In this document: in pieces, positions 36,686-47,143 of the stretch
Layout: each line of letters opens with the position of its first letter
Numbering within the stretch: position 1 is the first letter of the stretch
From: an uncultured SAR116 cluster alpha proteobacterium
GTDB taxonomy: Bacteria > Pseudomonadota > Alphaproteobacteria > Puniceispirillales > Marisalimonadaceae
Reading direction: 5' to 3'
NCBI GenBank assembly: GCA_902543145.1
Contig: CACBXG010000005.1
Coordinates: 42,547 to 106,546 of the forward strand
Length of the DNA stretch: 64,000 nucleotides
The notes under the pieces: model-generated
What the model saw: only the letters and a program-made list of their open reading frames with translations
What the model was told of the DNA's origin: nothing
Databases searched by the model: none
Translations under genes and position numbers: made by a program

Positions 36686-39600
36686 TTAGGCTATATCCTT
36701 TATTTTATTTGCTTGTTCTAAATCAACAGAAACTAGTCTACTTATGCCTTTTTGTTCCATAGTAACACCAAAAAGCCTGTTCATTTTAGCCATAGTCAAT
36801 CTGTGGTGTGTCACAACTAAAAAATAGGTTTCTGTTTCATCTACTATTTTATCTAATAAGTTACAGAATCTGTTAACATTACTATCATCCAACGCAGCAT
36901 CTACCTCATCTAAAATACATATTGGAGCAGGATTGCATAAGAAAACAGAAAAAATGAGAGATATGGCTGTTAAAGCTTGTTCTCCACCTGACAACAAGGA
37001 AAGTAATTGCATTTTTTTTCCAGGTGGACTTGCTAATATTTCCAACCCAGCTTTAAGAGGATCATCATCTCCAACTAATTTTAATTCAGCGTCTCCACCT
37101 CCAAAAAGCTCTTTAAAAAGATTCTTAAAGTTTTTATTTACGAGCTCAAAACTATCTTTAAGACGTTGTCTGCCTTCTTTATTTAATTCAAAAATTCCAC
37201 TTTTTAGTTTTTCAATTGCTAATTCTAAGTCAACTCTTTCCTTAGACATCAATTCAATTTTTTGTCTCATTTCGTTCATTTCTTCTTCAGCACGTAAATT
37301 TACAGCGCCTAATGATTCTCTTTCATTTAATAATCTTTGAACTGTTTTTTCTAAAGTTTCGATTGATGTATTTAATTCTTCGTTGTCACTTAAATTTACA
37401 ATTTCTTTTAGTTGCTTCGACTTTACCCTGAGTTTCTCATAAACTCTATCCTCTATATTTTCTATTTTTGTGCTAGCTAAATTAAGTGCGGCTTCTACTT
37501 TTATCATATCTTCTCGAAAAGATGCTAAATTTTGTTCTGACGATTTTTCTAATTTTTCTGCTTCATTATGTAATGTTTCCGTTTGTACTAACTTATCTGC
37601 AGCAAGGTTTCTTTTTCGTTCAGCTGTTTCAATCTTGATATTTAATTCATTTGCTTTTTCCACAAAATTATCTGGTAGCTTCTCAAGTCTTGATTTATCT
37701 TCTTTCAAGTTATTTAGTCTTTCTTTTAAAGATTTAATTCTTGTTTCTGCCTCGTCCTTTCTGTTTTCCCAATCATTTTTTTGATTGTTAATTTGCATTA
37801 GGTTTCTTTGTTGATAACTTTCCTGATTTCTAATTTGTTGCTCTGCAGCCATTGCATCTGTCAATTCATTTCTACACTGATCAGCTGCATTTCTGATTTT
37901 TAATTCATCTGCTAGTAAAGTTGGCAAGTTTACTGATTTTTTAGATAGTGTTTCTAAATCTACTAACTCTTTTTGAGATGTATCTAAAATATTTTGATGT
38001 TCTTTTAATAAGATATTACTTGAATTTATCTTTGAATCTAAACTTGAAATTGATAATTTTGTGTCATTTAATTCATTATTCAGTGAGTTTATTTTAGATT
38101 CTATTTCCTTCGTTATTCCAAAAAATTTCTTTAATTCCAACTCATTTTGATTAATTTTATTTACAATTGTAACTTCTTCTTTTTCTTTAGATGGTAATTC
38201 ATCTTGTAAATTTCTTAATTTTGTAATTTGTTGTAATCTTTCTGAATAACTATTTTGAACACCTAAAGGTTGAACATATCCATCCCATCTCCACAAGCCT
38301 CCTTTTAAAGTTGTCAAAGCCTGTCCAAAAGATAATTCTTTTTGAAGTTTAAGAGCAGTTTTTTCATTTTCTACGATTCCTATACCGATTAATGCAATAT
38401 CTAGAATTGAATTCTTTTTAATTTTTGAGATTATAGGAGTAGCACCTTTGGGTAACTTTTCTTCAAATTTAGCTGTAATTTCTTTCCAGTAAGAAATGTT
38501 CTGTTCGTCTGAATTGTCTGATTTTACAGGAGCTAATATTGTTTCACCTAATACCGATCCAATTGCATCTTGAAGGTTCCCTATATCATCTATTGTTGCT
38601 TCTAGAGTGTTGTTTTTAAATTCATCATAGCCTAATAGCGAAGATGAAGAATGTAAATCAGCTCTCATTACATTGAGATCATAATCTATTTTACCCTTCT
38701 TTTCTTTTAGGTTTATATTTAAATTCTCTTTAGTTTCTAATTGTTTTTTTATTAATTCTAGCTTGTTGCTTTCTTCATTAATTAACTTTTCAATATTAAC
38801 CCTTTTCTTGTTGTGCTCATCGATTAACTTTTTATCTTCAGTAACATTGAACTGTGATTTTTGATCTTCTGAATTTTTTATTTTTTCTTTTATATTATTA
38901 ATTCGATTTTCCAGATCTGATTTGTCAGATTTTATTGAAAAAATTTCGGAATTAATAGATGAAAGTTTTGCATCTGCATTTTCAGATTTTATTTTAAGTT
39001 CATTTACTTTTCTTGCAGCATCATTTTTCTTAGTTGTAAAATCTTTTGTATCTAATAGTAGCTTTTCTTTTTCCAAAAGAAGATTTGAAATTGTTTTATT
39101 TGCATCATCTTTTATTTCAATTTCTCTTCTAATGTCAGTTTCTATTTGTGAAATTTGGTTTAAAACATTATTCAACGTAATTTTTGAAGTTGCTTCTTCT
39201 TCTTCCAATCTTATTTTTGAAATATTTAATGATTGTAAAGTAGCAGCTTTTTCTGCTTCAATTGTTCTTAGCTCGGGTAACTTATTAAAAATTTCTAGCT
39301 TTGATTTTGTATTTTTAGATAAGTTTATTTGAGCTTCTTCAACTTGATTTTTTGATTTCTTAAATGTTACTTCTAGGTCATTAAATTCCTGTTCAGCTTT
39401 GTTAAGTAGTGACAAGAAAAGCGAAGCTTCTGCTTTTCTTAATCTATCTCCTACTGATCTATAACGAGCTGCCTTTCTACCTTGTTTTTCTAGTTCTATT
39501 AGTTGTTCATTGTATGTATTCTCTATATCTAACAACCTACTTAAGTTATCAGTAGCTCCGTTTAATTTTAATTCTGCTTCATGTTTCCTGTTATGTAACC

Positions 39601-40114
39601 CTTTAATGTTTGCAGCTTCTTCAAGAATTACTCTTCTCTCTTCAAGGCTAGATTCAATTATTTGTGAAATCCTACCTTGACTTACAATTCCTGATGATCG
39701 AGCCCCACTAGCGCTATCTGCAAAAATTAACTGCACATCTCTAGCTCTAACTTGTTTAGAATTAATTCTATAAGTCGAACCTTTTTCTCTTTCAATTTTT
39801 CTTGAAATTTCAATCTCATCAAATTGATTAAAATTTGTAGGAGCTTTTTTTTCAGTATTATCTAATTTAATTGTAACTTCTGCGAAATTTCTTGCTGGAC
39901 GTTCATTGGATCCAGAAAAAATTACATCATCCATACCTTCGCCACGCATTTGTCTTGCTGAGTTTTCACCCATCACCCATTTCATAGCTTCTACAATGTT
40001 TGATTTTCCACAGCCATTTGGACCTACTATCCCAGTAAGGCCTTCATTGAGATCTATTTCTGTTGGTTCTAAAAAAGATTTAAATCCAGAAATTCTTATT
40101 GATTTGAATTTCAT
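36686..40114 (-). CDS. smc: Chromosome segregation protein SMC
   Basis: The 1142-residue condensin ATPase has an N-terminal Walker A GPNGCGKSNI (about 32–41) and two long coiled-coils (about 165–500 and 660–980). Between them is a hinge domain (about 505–650), and the C-terminal head carries the signature LLSGGEQALTA and Walker B PICILDEVDAALDD. Length fits bacterial SMC. It is downstream of DUF721 and dsbA in the same direction, a typical alphaproteobacterial order. Confidence 0.97.
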   Translation of the reverse strand: MKFKSIRISGFKSFLEPTEIDLNEGLTGIVGPNGCGKSNIVEAMKWVMGENSARQMRGEGMDDVIFSGSNERPARNFAEVTIKLDNTEKKAPTNFNQFDEIEISRKIEREKGSTYRINSKQVRARDVQLIFADSASGARSSGIVSQGRISQIIESSLEERRVILEEAANIKGLHNRKHEAELKLNGATDNLSRLLDIENTYNEQLIELEKQGRKAARYRSVGDRLRKAEASLFLSLLNKAEQEFNDLEVTFKKSKNQVEEAQINLSKNTKSKLEIFNKLPELRTIEAEKAATLQSLNISKIRLEEEEATSKITLNNVLNQISQIETDIRREIEIKDDANKTISNLLLEKEKLLLDTKDFTTKKNDAARKVNELKIKSENADAKLSSINSEIFSIKSDKSDLENRINNIKEKIKNSEDQKSQFNVTEDKKLIDEHNKKRVNIEKLINEESNKLELIKKQLETKENLNINLKEKKGKIDYDLNVMRADLHSSSSLLGYDEFKNNTLEATIDDIGNLQDAIGSVLGETILAPVKSDNSDEQNISYWKEITAKFEEKLPKGATPIISKIKKNSILDIALIGIGIVENEKTALKLQKELSFGQALTTLKGGLWRWDGYVQPLGVQNSYSERLQQITKLRNLQDELPSKEKEEVTIVNKINQNELELKKFFGITKEIESKINSLNNELNDTKLSISSLDSKINSSNILLKEHQNILDTSQKELVDLETLSKKSVNLPTLLADELKIRNAADQCRNELTDAMAAEQQIRNQESYQQRNLMQINNQKNDWENRKDEAETRIKSLKERLNNLKEDKSRLEKLPDNFVEKANELNIKIETAERKRNLAADKLVQTETLHNEAEKLEKSSEQNLASFREDMIKVEAALNLASTKIENIEDRVYEKLRVKSKQLKEIVNLSDNEELNTSIETLEKTVQRLLNERESLGAVNLRAEEEMNEMRQKIELMSKERVDLELAIEKLKSGIFELNKEGRQRLKDSFELVNKNFKNLFKELFGGGDAELKLVGDDDPLKAGLEILASPPGKKMQLLSLLSGGEQALTAISLIFSVFLCNPAPICILDEVDAALDDSNVNRFCNLLDKIVDETETYFLVVTHHRLTMAKMNRLFGVTMEQKGISRLVSVDLEQANKIKDIA

Positions 40115-40132
40115 ATGTTTTCCAATTATGCC

Positions 40133-40759
40133 TTAAGACTTTTTTGCGTTAATTGACTTCAAAAGTTCTTTTTCAAAGTCTTTGAAAGATAGAGCTCCAG
40201 AAATTTTATATTTATCATTTACAATGAAAGTTGGAGTAGAATTTATATCAAAGTTTTTAGACTCTTTTTCCATTTTTGTAACGATTTCCTGCATAAGTGG
40301 AATGTTTTGAGAAATATCATTAAATTTTTTTGATGATATACCAAATAATTTGGCGATTGATTGTAATTCATTCAAAGGATTTTTTGAATACGCCCATTGT
40401 TTCTGCTTTTTTAATAAAATGCTAACAGCTTCTAAGTATCCATCCTTTGTAGGTATTGATCTAGCTAATGTAGCTGCTATAACGGCAAGTCTGTCAAGAG
40501 GATAATCGACAAATTCTAATTGTACCTTACCTGTGTCAATATATTTTTTTTTGAGTTCAGGTAGTGTTTTTATATGAAAGTTTGAACAGTGACCACAAGT
40601 TAATGAAAAGAATTCTTTTATTTTAATGGGGGCATCATTAGATCCCAAAAATTGTTTCCGCATTGACTCGTTTAATGAGTTTTGATTTGAAAAACTTTTA
40701 TTTGAAAACAAGAAAAAGGCACCAATACATAGTAAAAAATTTCTTCTATTTAAAAACAT
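40133..40759 (-). CDS. DsbA-family periplasmic thioredoxin-fold protein
   Basis: The 208-residue protein has a signal peptide (about 1–25, ending SFS) and the DsbA-like active site CGHC (Cys55, Cys58) in FFSLTCGHCSNFH. A cis-Pro follows in STPTFIV near residue 175. It is expected to act as a periplasmic thiol oxidase or disulfide isomerase. It lies 18 bp upstream of smc. No dsbB is visible nearby, so its oxidant is unknown. Confidence 0.9.
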   Translation of the reverse strand: MFLNRRNFLLCIGAFFLFSNKSFSNQNSLNESMRKQFLGSNDAPIKIKEFFSLTCGHCSNFHIKTLPELKKKYIDTGKVQLEFVDYPLDRLAVIAATLARSIPTKDGYLEAVSILLKKQKQWAYSKNPLNELQSIAKLFGISSKKFNDISQNIPLMQEIVTKMEKESKNFDINSTPTFIVNDKYKISGALSFKDFEKELLKSINAKKS

Positions 40760-40856
40760 ATTTTCCCCAAACCTTTTTGCTCATTTAAAATTCCAATTAA
40801 TAATATTCTTATATACTAAGATCAACTTACAATGTACAAGATTTTATAAAATGTAA

Positions 40857-41294
40857 CTATTTTTTTCTAGAAATCTCAAATTCTTGCATCGCTAATTTCA
40901 GTTCGCTATCTGGAAGTATATTAGACTCCAAATTTTCTAAAGTATTTTCCAAAGCATGTTTAATAGGTTCTTTTTTAATTTCAAAGTTCTTCTGAATATC
41001 AGCTTGAATAATTTTTATTTTTGATATTGCTTTAAACCCGAATCGAGCATTAATTTGATCTAATAGAAGTGGAATAGCATATTGAACTTCCAGTCCAAAA
41101 CCATTTTGGACTTTGATTGTTATTTGGCCATCCATATTTTTTTTTCTACCAAATTTTATTTTATATGGAATTGTTATATCTGCATATTTACCTGCAATAT
41201 GTGCCCAATTGAAAAATATATGATTTTGAATAGATCCTAATCTACTAAGATTTTTCTTAACAATATTTTCTGTGATTTTTAATAAAGACTTCAT
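40857..41294 (-). CDS. DUF721 (DciA-like) protein
   Basis: The 145-residue basic protein belongs to DUF721, whose members include DciA, a replicative helicase loader or operator. The N-terminal region contains WAHIAGKYADITIPYKIKF (WAHIAG… is the recognisable core), followed by the KH-like segment with YAIPLLLDQINARFGF. It is divergent from mutY by 56 bp and upstream of dsbA–smc. Assignment to helicase loading is by family only. Confidence 0.8.
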   Translation of the reverse strand: MKSLLKITENIVKKNLSRLGSIQNHIFFNWAHIAGKYADITIPYKIKFGRKKNMDGQITIKVQNGFGLEVQYAIPLLLDQINARFGFKAISKIKIIQADIQKNFEIKKEPIKHALENTLENLESNILPDSELKLAMQEFEISRKK

Positions 41295-41350
41295 ATGTTA
41301 ACAATTATTTTAAATTAAATTTTTTAAATTTTATTATATATTAAAGTTCT

Positions 41351-42466
41351 ATGACACAGGTAAAAAAAAATAAATACAATACTTTTTCTAATTCATTGTT
41401 ATCTTGGTACGACTTTAATAGAAGAATTTTACCCTGGAGAGCGCCACCAGGTAAGATTTCAAATCCTTATTTTGTTTATTTATCAGAAATCATGTTGCAA
41501 CAAACTGTAGTAAAAACAGTAATACCATATTTTTTAAAGTTTGTTAGAAAATGGCCTGATATTAATGCCCTTGCAAAAGCAGAATTACATGAGATTAATT
41601 CATATTGGGCGGGACTTGGCTATTACAGTAGAGCTAAAAATTTGCATGAAACAGCAAAAATAATTTCTGATAAATATGATGGATTTTTGCCTACAGATAA
41701 AAATTCTTTAATGGCCCTTCCTGGAATAGGCGAATATACATCATCAGCCATTATGGCTATAGCATTTGATAGAAAATCAAATGTTATAGATGGAAATGTT
41801 GAAAGAGTTTTTTCAAGATTTTATGCGGTTGAAAAACCCATAAAGGAATCAAAGATTTTTATCAAAAACATTGCTGAAAAACACCTTCCTGATAACAGGC
41901 ATGGAGATTATGCACAAGCCTTAATGGATTTAGGTTCATTAATTTGCATTCCTAAGTCACCAAGATGTAAAATGTGTCCTTTATTATCTATTTGTGACGT
42001 CGGTGGCACAACTAGTGCTAAGCAATATCCAATAAAACTTCCAAAAAAAGAAAAAGAAGAGCGGTATGGATTATTCTTCTATTTACAGAATAAAGATGGT
42101 GCTGTTTTGTTTGAAACCAATAAGAGTAGTGGACTTTTAGCAAACATGGATGTGTTGCCCTCGATAGGCTGGTATGAAGATAGTAATAGATTTAAAAAAT
42201 CTCCAAAATTTAATAAAAAAAAACCTAATTTTTTAGGTATGAAATGGAAGATATTAGATCGGAATTTAAATCACATTTTCACTCATTTCAAACTTAATTG
42301 CTCTGTGGCAATTGGTACAATAAATGATGAAAATGAATTGGTTAATGACTTATGCAAAAGCTCTTACAGATTTGTACAAAAAAAAAATATAAATGATTTA
42401 GCTCTCCCAAGTTTAATTAAAAAAATTCTGAAAGCTTTAAAAAATAATAAGATTCTTGATTTTTAA
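41351..42466 (+). CDS. mutY: A/G-specific adenine glycosylase MutY
   Basis: The 371-residue repair enzyme removes A opposite 8-oxoG. It shows the catalytic Glu in EIMLQQTVVKT, the helix-hairpin-helix LPGIGEYTSSAIM, the catalytic Asp in NVIDGNVERVFSRF, and the 4Fe–4S cysteines in CIPKSPRCKMCPLLSIC. A C-terminal NUDIX-like domain recognises 8-oxoG. Its TAA overlaps the purH stop codon on the other strand in a shared TTAA. Confidence 0.97.
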   Translation: MTQVKKNKYNTFSNSLLSWYDFNRRILPWRAPPGKISNPYFVYLSEIMLQQTVVKTVIPYFLKFVRKWPDINALAKAELHEINSYWAGLGYYSRAKNLHETAKIISDKYDGFLPTDKNSLMALPGIGEYTSSAIMAIAFDRKSNVIDGNVERVFSRFYAVEKPIKESKIFIKNIAEKHLPDNRHGDYAQALMDLGSLICIPKSPRCKMCPLLSICDVGGTTSAKQYPIKLPKKEKEERYGLFFYLQNKDGAVLFETNKSSGLLANMDVLPSIGWYEDSNRFKKSPKFNKKKPNFLGMKWKILDRNLNHIFTHFKLNCSVAIGTINDENELVNDLCKSSYRFVQKKNINDLALPSLIKKILKALKNNKILDF

Positions 42467-44070
42467 TGCCTAAAATGTCTAATTGATGTAAAAATCATCG
42501 CAATATTTCTTTCATCAGCTGCTTCAATCACCTCTTTGTCACGAATAGATCCACCTGGCTGAATAACAGCAGTTACACCTGCGTTTGCTGCAGCAACCAA
42601 ACCATCAGCAAACGGAAAAAAAGCATCACTAGCTACAACGGATTTATAAGCCATTGACGTTTCCAATTTAGCTAAATTGGATGCCTTTTTTGCTTTTTCG
42701 TTAGCTATTGAAGTGGAATCAATTCTACTCATTTGACCTGCTCCAATACCTACAGTTTGTAAATTTTTTGCATAAACAATAGCATTTGATTTTGTATGTT
42801 TTGCAACTTTCCATGCAAACAACAAATCATCAATTTCTTTATTTGTTGGTTTCCTTTTTGTTACTATTTTAATGTTGTCATTGTTTAAGACTTTATAGTC
42901 ACGTGATTGCACTAACATCCCACCAGAAATAGATTTAAATAATAAACCTGTATCCTCTGGTGATGCTAGTGAACCAGTTGTCAATATTCTAACATTAGGC
43001 TTGTCAGCAAAAATTTCTAAAGCTTCTCTGTCAACACTGGGAGCAATAATGACTTCTAGAAAAAGTGACTTCATTTTGAGAGCTAAATCTTTTGTTAATT
43101 CTCTATTTATAGATACTATGCCACCAAAAGCACTTACAGGGTCAGTTTGAAGTGCCTTTTCCCAAGCAGAATTAAGATCATCGTTTTCTGCTACTCCGCA
43201 AGGATTGGCATGTTTAATTATGGCAACAGCAGGTTTTTTGAATTCACAGATTAGCTCAAATGCAGCGTCCGCGTCATTTATATTATTATAAGAAAGTTCT
43301 TTACCTTGAAGTTTTTTACTATTTGTAATTCCTTTTCTTTTATCAGATGTTTTATAAAGTGCTGCTTTTTGATGTGGGTTTTCACCGTATCGCATTTCAT
43401 ATGACTTATTTAAATTAATTGACAAATTTTCAGGAAAAGTTGATGAGATAATTTCTTTATCTTCTAACCAATCTGAAATGGCGTTATCGTATTCATTAGT
43501 TAATCTAAATGCCTTTGCGGCAAGATATTTTCTGTATGAGTACTTAATTTTTCCATTATTATCAATTTGTGAAATAAATTCTGGATAGTCATTGGGATCT
43601 GTAACAACTGTGACAAATTCATGATTTTTTGCTCCAGCTCTAATCATTGCTGGTCCGCCAATATCAATATTTTCTATTTTATCCCTATTTTTAGATGTTT
43701 TTTGTAACGTCTCTCTAAATTTATATAAATTAATAATCAAAAGATTTATTTCGTAAATATCATGTTTCTGAATTTGTTCTAAGTGTGAAGGATCGTCTCT
43801 TCTAAAAAGAATACCACCATGTATTTTAGGATTTAAGGTTTTAACTCTTCCATCTAAAATTTCAGGAAAGTTTGTTTCATCAGATACTTCTTTTACAGGA
43901 ACAGAATTTTGTTTTAAATATTTAGCAGTTCCTCCTGTAGAGAGAATTTCTATTTTATTTTTTACTAAAACTTTAGCTATTTTTTCAAGATCACGTTTAT
44001 CTGTTACTGAAATTAAAGCTCTTTTGATTTTGATATCTTTTGTAAAAAAAATTTTTTTATTATTGTTCAT
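42463..44070 (-). CDS. purH: Bifunctional AICAR transformylase / IMP cyclohydrolase
   Basis: The 535-residue enzyme performs the last two steps of IMP synthesis. The N-terminal MGS-like cyclohydrolase domain contains LISVTDK and LSTGGTAKYL. The C-terminal transformylase domain contains the SYNNINDADAAFEL segment, the catalytic KHANPCGVA and the QPGGSIRD motif. It lies downstream of rsmB and the heparinase gene, a conserved alphaproteobacterial order. Confidence 0.98.
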   Translation of the reverse strand: MNNNKKIFFTKDIKIKRALISVTDKRDLEKIAKVLVKNKIEILSTGGTAKYLKQNSVPVKEVSDETNFPEILDGRVKTLNPKIHGGILFRRDDPSHLEQIQKHDIYEINLLIINLYKFRETLQKTSKNRDKIENIDIGGPAMIRAGAKNHEFVTVVTDPNDYPEFISQIDNNGKIKYSYRKYLAAKAFRLTNEYDNAISDWLEDKEIISSTFPENLSINLNKSYEMRYGENPHQKAALYKTSDKRKGITNSKKLQGKELSYNNINDADAAFELICEFKKPAVAIIKHANPCGVAENDDLNSAWEKALQTDPVSAFGGIVSINRELTKDLALKMKSLFLEVIIAPSVDREALEIFADKPNVRILTTGSLASPEDTGLLFKSISGGMLVQSRDYKVLNNDNIKIVTKRKPTNKEIDDLLFAWKVAKHTKSNAIVYAKNLQTVGIGAGQMSRIDSTSIANEKAKKASNLAKLETSMAYKSVVASDAFFPFADGLVAAANAGVTAVIQPGGSIRDKEVIEAADERNIAMIFTSIRHFRH

Positions 44071-44138
44071 GTATAAACTTTTAAATTTGTTGAATGACTT
44101 TCAAATAATTTCTTTTCATGAGATAAGTCAACTAAAAA

Positions 44139-45683
44139 TTATTTTTGAAGTTCAAATGCCCAATTACAAGAAATACTTTTGTAAGCTCTTATTTTTTCTA
44201 AATTTAAAATAATACTGAGCTCTTTACATGGCTTTGGGCCATTAGGAGTAAACATTACTGAATTTTCTATACTTATATTTTTATTGTTAGAGCTCATTTT
44301 CCAGACATAACCCTTTTGATGATTTAATAGTATTGAACCACTTCTTGTTTTTATGAGTTCAATCCCTGGATATAAATGAAAACGAATATATGCGTTTTTG
44401 GGAATTGAACCAATATTGCCAATATTTAAAATTTCATCTCTTCCTCTGATTTCATTTTTTTTATTAGAAAGGTATATTTGTCTTTTGTGGTGAACACCAA
44501 AAATTGTTTCGTATCCTGAATGAGTTATATCTAATAAATTACCATCTTTAGTTTTTCCAAATTGGATATTTGATATTCTTGTAATTCTTCTCCCACTGAG
44601 GTCAATATTATTTCTATCATCTATATTCAGACTAGAATGAGCCGCTGTAGAAGAAAGAGAATTTTTCATATTTTTATATTTTGAGTTATTAATTTCTCCA
44701 AGGTTGGAAATTATCTTTTCTTTTTTATAAAAAAATTCAAAACCAAATAGGCTAGCTTTTTTATTATGAATTGTTTTTTTATTTAGTCCTATATCCACAA
44801 ATAAAACGGAATTCATATTTGACAACCTACAAAACCCAGTTTCTTCAGCAAGGCTAAAAATCCTATTTTTATATCCAATTCTATTTAAAGTTTGCTTTAT
44901 AATTTCTTTTCTTATTAAGGAACCACCATGAAACCATGAAAAATATTCATCAGGCATTTGAAAACTTCTACAAAACTCTCCCATTTTTATTGTTTTTTGA
45001 TGCAACCCATCAGCATCTACATTTTTTAAAATCGCAATTATAGATCTTATCTCAATTAAATGTCTCAATAAATTTAATTGCTTTACAGGACTTCTGCTTA
45101 TGTGCCCACCATCAGTATTAGTCAAGATTTCGAGTTTTTCATTAATAACAGTTAATAATTGATTAATATTATCTATCGTTTCATATAAAATAGACTTAGA
45201 AACTAAAATCCCTTTAATAATAATTATCTTTTCAAGGTTGTCGTTTGATAGATAGAGTTTTAATTCAAGAAATTTAGATTGTAAGGCAATAGAATTTAAA
45301 ATTTTTTTTTGAAAATCTAATCCACCACTCTCTGCAAACCAAAAATAATTAAAGCTCCAACATGAAATTCTTTCTGCCATTATTACAGAATTATATTCAT
45401 GAGATCGGAGGTTATAATCTTCGTTGATCCAGTTTTCCACTAATGATCGTGCAGTCGATCTTGCTTTTATGCTTCCTTCTGATTTTAAATCTCTTATGAA
45501 ATTGAATTTATTAAAATCCTGAATAGTTTTTGTATTAACTGGGTTACTTAATATTCTTTTTCCACGTTTAGTTGAGCCTTGCCAGTTATCAGTCAGTCTT
45601 CTTACTGGTGTTTTAGGAATTGTCACTCTAAGTTTTTGTTTAAGAAAATAATTATTTGTAATTATATCTATTAACTTAAGCAT
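44139..45683 (-). CDS. Heparinase II/III family protein
   Basis: The 514-residue protein has the all-alpha toroid domain in its N-terminal two thirds (family words include HEYNSVIMAERISCW, and SAHSSLNID-like TAAHSSLNIDD). A beta-rich C-terminal domain includes SGYETIFGVHHKRQIYLS. Members of this family lyse or bind acidic polysaccharides. In alphaproteobacteria this version is found between rsmB and purH, as here. There is no obvious signal peptide, which is odd for an extracellular lyase. The substrate is unknown, and a role in the cell's own envelope glycans is possible. Confidence 0.85.
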   Translation of the reverse strand: MLKLIDIITNNYFLKQKLRVTIPKTPVRRLTDNWQGSTKRGKRILSNPVNTKTIQDFNKFNFIRDLKSEGSIKARSTARSLVENWINEDYNLRSHEYNSVIMAERISCWSFNYFWFAESGGLDFQKKILNSIALQSKFLELKLYLSNDNLEKIIIIKGILVSKSILYETIDNINQLLTVINEKLEILTNTDGGHISRSPVKQLNLLRHLIEIRSIIAILKNVDADGLHQKTIKMGEFCRSFQMPDEYFSWFHGGSLIRKEIIKQTLNRIGYKNRIFSLAEETGFCRLSNMNSVLFVDIGLNKKTIHNKKASLFGFEFFYKKEKIISNLGEINNSKYKNMKNSLSSTAAHSSLNIDDRNNIDLSGRRITRISNIQFGKTKDGNLLDITHSGYETIFGVHHKRQIYLSNKKNEIRGRDEILNIGNIGSIPKNAYIRFHLYPGIELIKTRSGSILLNHQKGYVWKMSSNNKNISIENSVMFTPNGPKPCKELSIILNLEKIRAYKSISCNWAFELQK

Positions 45684-45687
45684 TAAA

Positions 45688-47064
45688 TTATTTTTCCTTT
45701 TTCAATAATGCTATAAAAAATCCATCAGACCCATTACTAACATTTTCAAACTTAAAATTAAAATGATTAGGTAGAATTCTAATAAATCCTTCTTTTGTAA
45801 TGCTATCATTTATTTTAGGAAAATCTTCAGAGTTGAAACTTACTATTGAAAATTGTTTATGACTTTTTAAAAAATCTTCTATTCTTCTTTCTCCTTCGAT
45901 TTTTTGAAGAGAGCAAGTCACGTACATGATAAGGCCATTTTTCTTTATGATTTTTGCTGAATTATCTAATATTTTATTTTGTATTGATACAAAGTTATCT
46001 AAGTTATTTGGAGCATTTCTTATAAAAATATCGGGATTTTTTCTAATTGTACCAGTTCCTGAACATGGTGCATCTATTAAAATAACATCAGCCTTATATT
46101 CTGGATTAAAGTCTTCTGCATTCACATTAATTAAATTTGGATTAAAATTAAGTCGAGCCATGTTTTTTTTAAAAATTCTGGATCTATTCTTATTTTTTTC
46201 AATACAATCTATGACCAAATCATTATCCAACAGTTGTGCAGCTTTACCTCCAGGAGCGCAACACATATCTATTATTTTAAGAGATTGTTTTGATTTTAAA
46301 AAATTTTTTTTTATTTTTGTTAATAATATAGTGCAAGGTATTTGAGATGCTGCGTCCTGTATCCACCATATACCATCTTTAAATCTAGGTAGATCTTCTA
46401 CATTACCATTAAATGGGCACCTTAGGACATTAGGAAATATCTCTACGCCATTTAACTCTGATTTAATTATTTCTTTTTCTTTTTTAGTTATTTTTGTTGA
46501 TATAACAATATCAAGTGGAGGAGGATCCATTGCTAATTTCACAATCTCGTCAACATTTTGTTTTCCGTATAAGGATTTCCAACTATTAAAAAGCCATTCT
46601 GGTAAGTTAGAAGCTTCATTTGAAATAATATGAGAAAATTCTTTTTTATTTTGACTAATTTTTCTAAGAATTGCATTTACTAACCTAGATTGCTTCTCAC
46701 TAATGAATAATTTTGCTTGGTACACAGCTTCATTTATGACTGCATAAGGTGCTATTTCTAGCCAAATTAGTTGAACAGTTGCAATCAACAAAATACTATT
46801 CAAGTATCTGTTCCTTGGATCCATACCTTGCTTTGCGTATTTAGTATAAATTCTTTGTGCTTGTTTATGTCTCCTCATAGATGAATTAATCAGAAGATAT
46901 ACAAAGGATTTATCCCTTTTATCTAATTCATTAAAATCAAATGAGTTATCTATTGTTTTTTTAAAATTTTTATTTTTATAAAAAATTAAAATCCAAATTT
47001 CTAAAGCAATTAACCTCGTTTTTTTTGCTAATTTTTGAAATTTAAGTGATTTTTGTTCAATCAA
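45688..47064 (-). CDS. rsmB: 16S rRNA (cytosine-967-C5)-methyltransferase RsmB
   Basis: The 458-residue protein has an N-terminal NusB-like RNA-binding domain (about 30–170) and a C-terminal Rossmann methyltransferase. SAM-binding and catalytic motifs are DMCCAPGGKAAQL, the motif IV Cys in DAPCSGTGTIRKNPDI, and the motif VI Cys in YVTCSLQKIEGE. It is 4 bp upstream of the heparinase gene and divergent from the DUF1674 gene. Confidence 0.94.
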   Translation of the reverse strand: MIEQKSLKFQKLAKKTRLIALEIWILIFYKNKNFKKTIDNSFDFNELDKRDKSFVYLLINSSMRRHKQAQRIYTKYAKQGMDPRNRYLNSILLIATVQLIWLEIAPYAVINEAVYQAKLFISEKQSRLVNAILRKISQNKKEFSHIISNEASNLPEWLFNSWKSLYGKQNVDEIVKLAMDPPPLDIVISTKITKKEKEIIKSELNGVEIFPNVLRCPFNGNVEDLPRFKDGIWWIQDAASQIPCTILLTKIKKNFLKSKQSLKIIDMCCAPGGKAAQLLDNDLVIDCIEKNKNRSRIFKKNMARLNFNPNLINVNAEDFNPEYKADVILIDAPCSGTGTIRKNPDIFIRNAPNNLDNFVSIQNKILDNSAKIIKKNGLIMYVTCSLQKIEGERRIEDFLKSHKQFSIVSFNSEDFPKINDSITKEGFIRILPNHFNFKFENVSNGSDGFFIALLKKEK

Positions 47065-47143
47065 AACTACTACCTTGTATTTATAACAAAAATTAATATT
47101 ATACTTTGATTTGCTAAATGAGATTTATAGAAAGTAAATTATT

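Noticed and set aside
38922..39332. Open frame antisense to smc coiled-coil region
   Set aside because: Its Phe/Ser-rich translation is simply the reverse reading of Glu/Lys/Asn-rich coiled-coil codons; no independent signal.
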